NCBI GenBank assembly: GCA_905207425.1
Contig: CAJLLB010000065.1
Span: 1-10,732 of the forward strand
Direction: 5' to 3'
Length of the DNA stretch: 10,732 nt
DNA from: an uncultured Collinsella sp.
GTDB lineage: Bacteria > Actinomycetota > Coriobacteriia > Coriobacteriales > Coriobacteriaceae
Shown here: positions 6,123 to 10,732 of the stretch, one piece after another
How the letters are laid out: each line of letters begins with the position of its first letter
How positions within the stretch are numbered: the stretch's first letter is position 1
Position numbers and translations under genes: made by a program
The notes under the pieces: generated by a model
What the model was told of the DNA's origin: nothing
The model's input: the letters and a program-made list of their open reading frames with translations, nothing else
Database searches by the model: none

Positions 6123-7688
6123 ATGGATGTTTCAATGCTGACGGTCGCCCTGCTCGCTTGTCCTCTCGTGTTCTCCCTGATTATGGCTGCGCTCCCCAAG
6201 ACGACGTCCTACAACGTCTTCGCGGGGCTCAACACCATCTCCGTCGCGGCGACCCTTGTCCTTTCGGTCGTCACCGCGGGAACCATGCTCTCGAGCGGGC
6301 AGAATATCGACGCTTTGGGCCTGTGGCTCCATCTCGATTCGCTCTCGTCGATCTTCGTCCTTCTGGTAGGCATCATCGGGTTCATCACCGGCGTGTACTC
6401 CATCTCCTATATCAAGATCGATATCGAGGAGAAGACCATGCCGGCCGAGCGCACCAAGCAGTACTACGCGCTGTTCAGCCTGTTCGTCTTCACGATGCTG
6501 CTCGCCTGCCTGTCCAACAACATCATCCTCACCTGGGCGGCGGTCGAGGCCACTACGCTGTCGACTGTGTTCCTCGTGGGCATCTACAAGAACAAGCAGG
6601 CGCTCGAGGCGTCTTGGAAGTACGCGATGGTCTGCACCGCCGGTGTGGCCTTCGGCCTGTTCGGCACGCTGCTCATCTACGCGAACGCCGCCGATATCAT
6701 GCCCAACGCGCATGAGGCCGCCTTCCTCACCTCCATCATGCCCTACGCCGACCAGTTCGACCCGATGCTCGTGCGCCTCGCGTTCGCGTTCATCGTCATC
6801 GGCTTCGGCACCAAGGCGGGCCTGTTCCCCATGCACACCTGGCTGCCCGACGCGCACTCCCAGGCTCCGAGCCCGGTCTCCGCGCTGCTCTCGGGCGTGC
6901 TGCTCAAGTGCGCCATGCTGGTGATCATCCGCTTCTACTCCCTGTCCATCATCACGGTGGGCGACACCTATCCGCGAACGCTCCTGCTCATCCTGGGCAC
7001 GCTGTCCATCCTGGTGGCTGCCCTGTGCATCTTCAAGCAGGACGATATCAAGCGCCGCTTCGCGTACTCCTCCGTCGACAACGTCGGCGTGGTCGCGCTG
7101 TGCCTGGGTATCGGTGGCCCGCTCGGTATCGCCGCCTGCCTGCTGCACTGCATCTTCCACGGCTTCACGAAGGCGCTCGCCTTCTGCATGGCCGGTAACA
7201 TCCAGCACATCTACCACACCCGCGACCTGAACAAGATCAAGGGCGTCGTCGAGATCGCTCCCGTCACGGCAGCGCTCACCATCATCGCCCTGCTCGCACT
7301 CGCCGCCTTCCCGCCGTTCGCCCTGTTCATCTCCGAGTTCCTCACCTTCGTGGCCGGCGTTCAGTCCGGTCCCATCTGGGTGGTCGTGCTCGTGGCCATC
7401 GGCCTCACCGGCGTGTACTTCGCCCTTACCGGCATCGCGCTCAAGTCCATCTTCGGCAAGGCGCCCGAGGGCATGAAGCGCCACGAGGTGCCCGCCCTCA
7501 TGATCATCCCCGAGATCGCCCTCGCGATCGTGGTCATGTGGTTCGGTATCGCCACCCCGGTCGCCATCACGAGCGGCGTCGAGGATGCAACGTCCGTCGT
7601 TTTGAACCAGAGCGTCGAAGAGCTCCACGAGGCCCCTCTCTACCGCATGGTGTTCAGTTCCCAGACCAAGACAAGTGAGGTGAATTAG
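6123..7688 (+). CDS. hyfF: Hydrogenase-4 component F, antiporter-like membrane subunit
   Basis: A 521-residue polytopic membrane protein, the third antiporter-like subunit and close in length to E. coli HyfF (about 526). Likely ion-path residues are E142 in WAAVEATTL (TM5), K231 in GFGTKAGLFPMHTWLPDAHS (TM7), K262 in SALLSGVLLKCAM (TM8), K310 in DDIKRRFAYSSVDN, K350 in HGFTKALAF and E405 in FPPFALFISEF (TM12). The TM12 acid follows the NuoM pattern. The hydrophilic C-terminus (from about residue 480) is short and probably faces the cytoplasm. HyfD and HyfF are what hydrogenase-4 has in addition to hydrogenase-3, so this subunit supports the hyf assignment. The gene ends four bases before hyfG. 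Confidence 0.93.
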   Translation: MDVSMLTVALLACPLVFSLIMAALPKTTSYNVFAGLNTISVAATLVLSVVTAGTMLSSGQNIDALGLWLHLDSLSSIFVLLVGIIGFITGVYSISYIKIDIEEKTMPAERTKQYYALFSLFVFTMLLACLSNNIILTWAAVEATTLSTVFLVGIYKNKQALEASWKYAMVCTAGVAFGLFGTLLIYANAADIMPNAHEAAFLTSIMPYADQFDPMLVRLAFAFIVIGFGTKAGLFPMHTWLPDAHSQAPSPVSALLSGVLLKCAMLVIIRFYSLSIITVGDTYPRTLLLILGTLSILVAALCIFKQDDIKRRFAYSSVDNVGVVALCLGIGGPLGIAACLLHCIFHGFTKALAFCMAGNIQHIYHTRDLNKIKGVVEIAPVTAALTIIALLALAAFPPFALFISEFLTFVAGVQSGPIWVVVLVAIGLTGVYFALTGIALKSIFGKAPEGMKRHEVPALMIIPEIALAIVVMWFGIATPVAITSGVEDATSVVLNQSVEELHEAPLYRMVFSSQTKTSEVN

Positions 7689-7692
7689 CACC

Positions 7693-9465
7693 ATGGCAGA
7701 ACCTGAAAAGAAGGACTACGCTCGTCGCTGCGAAAGCCACGTCGAGGCCCTGCGTGCTGCAGTGCCGGGCGCTATCGAGAAGGTCGAATGGCAGTGCGAG
7801 GACCAGCTGACGATCACCGTCAAGCTGGACCGTCTGCCCGAGGCCGTCCACTACCTGTATTACGAGCGCTACGGCTGGATTCCTGTGATTGTCGGCAACG
7901 ACGAGCGCAGCCTGTGCGGCCGTTACGCCGTGTACTACGTCATCTCCATGGAGGGGGAGGACCCCGGCTGGGTTACCGTGCGTGCCGAGGTCGACCCCGC
8001 CAAGATGACGTTCCCGTCCGTGACGCCGTTCGTCCCCGCCTGCGTGTGGGGCGAGCGCGAGCTGCGCGATATGTTTGGCCTGATCCCCGAGGGTCTGCCC
8101 GATCGTCGCCGCCTGGTGCTGCCCGATGACTGGCCCAGCGGCCTGTACCCGCTGCGCAAGGACTCCATGGACTACCGCTTCCGTCCCGCTCCCGCGAGCG
8201 ACATGGAAAACTACGAGTTCTTGGCCGATACCAAGGGCAAGGAGACGACGCTCGTCCCCATGGGCCCGCTGCACATTACCTCCGACGAGCCCGGCCACTT
8301 CCGTCTGTTCGTCGAGGGCGAGACGATCGTCGACGCCGACTACCGTCTGTTCTACGTGCACCGCGGCATGGAGAAGGTCGCCGAGACGCGCCTGAACTAT
8401 GACGCCGTGACGTTCCTCGCCGACCGTATCTGCGGTATCTGCGGCTGCGCCCACTCGGTGGCCTACGCAGAGGCTGTCGAGCGCGCCCAGGGCATTCACG
8501 TCCCGCCGCGCGCACAGTACATCCGCGCCATCATGCTCGAGGTCGAGCGCCTGCACTCGCACCTGCTCAACATTGGCCTCGCATCGCACTACACCGGCTT
8601 CGATTCCGGCTTCCAGCAGTTCTTCCGCGTTCGCGAGAAGTCCATGGACCTGGCCGAGAAACTTAGCGGCCACCGCAAGACCTATGGCCTCAATGTGATC
8701 GGTGGCGTGCGTCGCGACATCTTGGCCGAGCAGAAGCTCTCCACGCTCACGACCATCCACCAGCTGCGCTCCGAGGTCCAGGAGCTCGTCGACGTTTTGC
8801 TCTCCACGCCCAACTTTATTGAGCGCACGAGCGGCATCGGCATTCTCGACCGTAAGATCGCCCGCGACTTTTCGCCGGTCGGCCCGCTCATGCGTGGTTC
8901 GGGCTATGCCCGCGATGTGCGCTTTGACCATCCCTTCGACGGCTACGCCGATCCGGATATTCAGAAGATGCATGCTGCCACGGCAGACACCTGCGATGCC
9001 TTCGGCCGTACCGCCGTCCGCATCCAGGAGGTCTACGATTCGATCGACATGATCGAGACCATGCTCGAGAACTGCCCGTCGGGCCCCATCCTCACCACGG
9101 ATTGGGAGTACACCCCGCACAAGTACGCCATCGGCGCCACCGAGGCACCGCGCGGCGAGGACGTGCACTGGGCCATGCTCGGCAACAACCAGAAGTGCTA
9201 CCGCTGGCGCGCCAAGGCCGCCACGTACAGCAACTGGCCGGTCCTGCGCTACATGTTCCGCGGCAACACCGTGGCCGACGCCGCCATCATCGTGGGCTCT
9301 ATGGATCCGTGTTACTCCTGCACCGACCGCGTGACGGTGACCGATGTTGCCGCCAAGCGCGACCACGTGCTCGACAAGGAGCAGTTCGAGAACGTCTGGC
9401 GCGACAAGTCGCCGCTTGCGGGCGAGGGCACCATGGCCGCTCCGCTCGATGAGGAGGCGCTCTAA
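7693..9465 (+). CDS. hyfG: Hydrogenase-4 large subunit, NuoC-NuoD fusion with Ni-Fe site
   Basis: The catalytic subunit (590 residues) that reduces protons to H2. Residues 1 to about 165 form a NuoC-like domain (YYERYGWIPVIVGND, WGERELRDMFGLIPEGLPDRR). About 185-546 form the NuoD-like [NiFe] large-subunit domain. Nickel ligands are C247 and C250 in RICGICGCAHS and C540 and C543 in DPCYSCTDR, as in group 4 hydrogenases. Other conserved stretches are LLEVERLHSHLLNIGLA-like MLEVERLHSHLLN (281-293), RVREKSMDLAEKL and APRGEDVHWAMLG. The 44 residues after R546 are the expected C-terminal extension removed by a nickel-dependent HycI-type protease during maturation; no such protease gene lies in the window. 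C252, two residues past the second nickel ligand, is unusual: I recall Phe there in E. coli HycE. The start is ATG 7693, ten bases after GAGGTG (7677-7682). Confidence 0.95.
   Translation: MAEPEKKDYARRCESHVEALRAAVPGAIEKVEWQCEDQLTITVKLDRLPEAVHYLYYERYGWIPVIVGNDERSLCGRYAVYYVISMEGEDPGWVTVRAEVDPAKMTFPSVTPFVPACVWGERELRDMFGLIPEGLPDRRRLVLPDDWPSGLYPLRKDSMDYRFRPAPASDMENYEFLADTKGKETTLVPMGPLHITSDEPGHFRLFVEGETIVDADYRLFYVHRGMEKVAETRLNYDAVTFLADRICGICGCAHSVAYAEAVERAQGIHVPPRAQYIRAIMLEVERLHSHLLNIGLASHYTGFDSGFQQFFRVREKSMDLAEKLSGHRKTYGLNVIGGVRRDILAEQKLSTLTTIHQLRSEVQELVDVLLSTPNFIERTSGIGILDRKIARDFSPVGPLMRGSGYARDVRFDHPFDGYADPDIQKMHAATADTCDAFGRTAVRIQEVYDSIDMIETMLENCPSGPILTTDWEYTPHKYAIGATEAPRGEDVHWAMLGNNQKCYRWRAKAATYSNWPVLRYMFRGNTVADAAIIVGSMDPCYSCTDRVTVTDVAAKRDHVLDKEQFENVWRDKSPLAGEGTMAAPLDEEAL
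9451..9457 (+). promoter_or_regulatory. Ribosome binding site of hyfH inside the end of hyfG
   Basis: GAGGAGG encodes part of the hyfG C-terminus (Glu-Glu) and sits nine bases before ATG 9467. It supports that start rather than the in-frame upstream ATG at 9344, which would overlap hyfG by about 120 bases. Confidence 0.65.
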
Positions 9466-9466
9466 T

Positions 9467-10183
9467 ATGCTGAAGCTTTGGAAGGTCAACGCCAAGGCCG
9501 GCGACGCGACGGTCAAGTACCCGTTTGCGCCGTTCCCCACCAACAAGGACATGCGCGGCAAGCCCGAGCACAATGCCGAGCTCTGCATCGCCTGCGGTGC
9601 CTGCGGCGTGGCGTGCCCGGCCGATGCCATTCGCATGGACACCGACCTTGCGGCCGATACCATCACCTGGTCGATCGACTACGGTCGCTGCATCTTCTGC
9701 GGCCGTTGCGAGGAGGCCTGCCCCATGGAGGCCATCAAGCTCACTGAGGAGTTTGAGCTGGCCGTCATGAGCAAAGACGACCTCACCAGCAAGAGCGTCT
9801 ATACGCTCGAGCATTGCTCGCGCTGCGGCAAGCCGTTTGCCCCGCACAAGGAGATCGGCTATGCCAGGCGCCTGCTGCAAAAGGCCGGCGGCATTGAGGC
9901 CGAGCAGGCCGCCCGTACCGTCGGTATGTGCCAGGAGTGCAAACGCGAGCTCGACGCCCTGCGCGCCGCCTCGGCCGTAAAGACCGGCAACGCTGCCGGC
10001 ATGGCTGCCAACGAGACGCTTGCGTCCGGCGAGCCCCAGGGTCCCGGCATGGAGTATCTGGGCGGCCACGGCGTGAACCCGGAGTATATCGACCGCGAGC
10101 TCAACCCCGATGCGCCCGAGATTCCCGCTGGTCCGGCGCCGGTCGAGGGCATCATCATGGATTTTGATACGAAGGAGGAGTAA
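9467..10183 (+). CDS. hyfH: Hydrogenase-4 component H, two-cluster ferredoxin with long C-terminal tail
   Basis: A 238-residue NuoI-like subunit that should link the HyfA electron carrier to the small subunit HyfI. It opens with [20 protein letters not shown], typical of HycF/HyfH. Two [4Fe-4S] motifs follow: C40/43/46/50 ([11 protein letters not shown]) and C75/78/81/85 ([11 protein letters not shown]). A second set of cysteines, C117/C120 ([17 protein letters not shown]) and C155/C158 (CQEC), could bind one more metal, perhaps zinc or iron. The same four cysteines occur in E. coli HyfH as I remember it, so this is a family trait. What is odd is the tail: about 80 residues follow the last cysteine, whereas E. 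coli HyfH (about 181 residues) ends some 20-25 residues after it. The tail is rich in Gly, Pro, Ala and Glu and looks flexible. The start ATG 9467 is one base after the hyfG stop. Confidence 0.93.
   Translation: MLKLWKVNAKAGDATVKYPFAPFPTNKDMRGKPEHNAELCIACGACGVACPADAIRMDTDLAADTITWSIDYGRCIFCGRCEEACPMEAIKLTEEFELAVMSKDDLTSKSVYTLEHCSRCGKPFAPHKEIGYARRLLQKAGGIEAEQAARTVGMCQECKRELDALRAASAVKTGNAAGMAANETLASGEPQGPGMEYLGGHGVNPEYIDRELNPDAPEIPAGPAPVEGIIMDFDTKEE
10172..10180 (+). promoter_or_regulatory. Ribosome binding site of hyfI inside the end of hyfH
   Basis: AAGGAGGAG encodes the last residues of HyfH (Lys-Glu-Glu) and lies five bases before ATG 10186. It fixes the start of the truncated last gene of the window. 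Confidence 0.7.
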
Positions 10184-10185
10184 CC

Positions 10186-10732
10186 ATGGCCGAACCCACG
10201 CTTTTGCCCGAGCGGCTTCAGTACCGCCCGACCAAGATCGAGCTCGACGAGAGCATCGAGAAGGCCAAGGCGACCCTTCTTAAGAAGATCAAGCGCTCGG
10301 TGTACGTCTACCGTGTTGACTGCGGCGGCTGCAACGGCTGCGAGATCGAGATCTTCGGTTCCATCACGCCCGTCTTTGACGTCGAGCGCTTTGGCATCAA
10401 GGTCGTGCCCTCGCCCCGTCACGCCGATGTGCTGCTGTACACCGGTGCCGTGACGCGTGCCATGCGCATGCCGGCCCTGCGCGCCTTTGAGGCCGCACCC
10501 GATCCCAAGATCGTGGTGTCCTATGGCGCGTGTGGCTGCACCGGCGGCATCTTCTACGACAACTACTGCGTCTGGGGTGGCACGGACAAGATCTTGCCGG
10601 TCGATGTCTATATCCCCGGCTGCCCGCCCAGCCCCGCGCAGACCGTCTACGGCTTTGCCATGGCGCTCGGTCTGCTGGACCAAAAGCTCCATGCCGAGAC
10701 CACGGTGGAGGCCGCCGGCGAGCAGGCCGATA
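10186..10732 (+). CDS. hyfI: Hydrogenase-4 small subunit, NuoB-like (3' end outside window)
   Basis: The reading frame is open from ATG 10186 to the window edge, giving 182 residues of a protein usually near 250. It is the small subunit that carries the [4Fe-4S] cluster nearest the Ni-Fe site. Likely ligands are C49 and C52 ([11 protein letters not shown]), C116 ([10 protein letters not shown]) and C146 ([10 protein letters not shown]), the NuoB pattern. The stretch [18 protein letters not shown] (66-83) and [20 protein letters not shown] (87-106) are close to HycG/HyfI as I recall them. There is no twin-arginine signal peptide, consistent with a cytoplasm-facing group 4 enzyme. C118 next to ligand C116 is an additional cysteine. 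The gene starts two bases after hyfH. Confidence 0.94.
   Translation, partial: MAEPTLLPERLQYRPTKIELDESIEKAKATLLKKIKRSVYVYRVDCGGCNGCEIEIFGSITPVFDVERFGIKVVPSPRHADVLLYTGAVTRAMRMPALRAFEAAPDPKIVVSYGACGCTGGIFYDNYCVWGGTDKILPVDVYIPGCPPSPAQTVYGFAMALGLLDQKLHAETTVEAAGEQAD

Noticed and set aside
1022..7688. A respiratory complex I (nuo) or Mrp antiporter operon.
   Set aside because: There is no NuoA, NuoJ or NADH module, the large subunit keeps both CxxC nickel motifs, which complex I NuoD has lost, and HyfE and HyfA are specific to hydrogenase-4.
9344..9466. An upstream in-frame start extending HyfH by 41 residues.
   Set aside because: It lies deep inside hyfG, and the added residues (Ser/Arg/Pro-rich) look like shadow translation. 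ATG 9467 has a good ribosome site and the family start MLKL.
1283..9666. Very long open frames on the minus strand (1283-2737, 4001-5467, 6132-7694, 7654-9666).
   Set aside because: Over the genes they overlap, their codons are exact reverse complements of hyfB, hyfD, hyfF and hyfG codons and stay open only because TTA, CTA and TCA are avoided. The products are Asp/Glu/His/Gly/Arg-rich with no recognisable domain, and the + strand genes have clear family motifs and ribosome sites.

Overview
The window carries a formate hydrogenlyase gene cluster of the hydrogenase-4 (Hyf) type, read entirely on the + strand. It holds the 3' end of a formate dehydrogenase gene (fdhF), a hairpin that looks like an intrinsic terminator, and then a tightly packed run in the order hyfA-hyfB-hyfC-hyfD-hyfE-hyfF-hyfG-hyfH-hyfI. 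The last gene is cut by the window edge. DNA is GC-rich throughout, with G or C at most third codon positions. Nearly every gene has a strong purine-rich Shine-Dalgarno, and coding density is almost complete. No mobile element, CRISPR array, tRNA or rRNA was seen.

The fdhF-hyf linkage, the GC-rich codon use and the protein sequences suggest a fermentative anaerobe. My best guess is a gut actinobacterium of the Coriobacteriia (Collinsella or Olsenella-like). This is an inference from style and general knowledge, not a database result.

Layout. 1-333: C-terminal 110 residues of the formate dehydrogenase. 334-411: short gap with a GC-rich stem-loop and T-rich tail, then the hyfA ribosome site. 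412-1029: HyfA, a ferredoxin-like electron carrier with four cluster motifs. 1022-7688: the membrane arm, HyfB, HyfC, HyfD, HyfE and HyfF, with three antiporter-like subunits (B, D, F), one NuoH-like subunit (C) and one HyfE/NuoK-like subunit. 7693-10732: the peripheral arm, with the nickel-iron large subunit HyfG, the two-cluster ferredoxin HyfH and the start of the small subunit HyfI.

Expected working: FdhF oxidises formate to CO2 in the cytoplasm. Electrons pass through HyfA, HyfH and HyfI clusters to the Ni-Fe site in HyfG, where protons are reduced to H2. The membrane arm resembles the pumping arm of respiratory complex I and may couple this reaction to ion translocation. This is a known class of complex. 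I do not see a wholly undescribed system. The points most worth a second look are the hairpin between fdhF and hyfA, a long C-terminal tail on HyfH, extra cysteines beside the metal sites of HyfG and HyfI, and the strong avoidance of three codons, whose rare exceptions cluster at gene starts.
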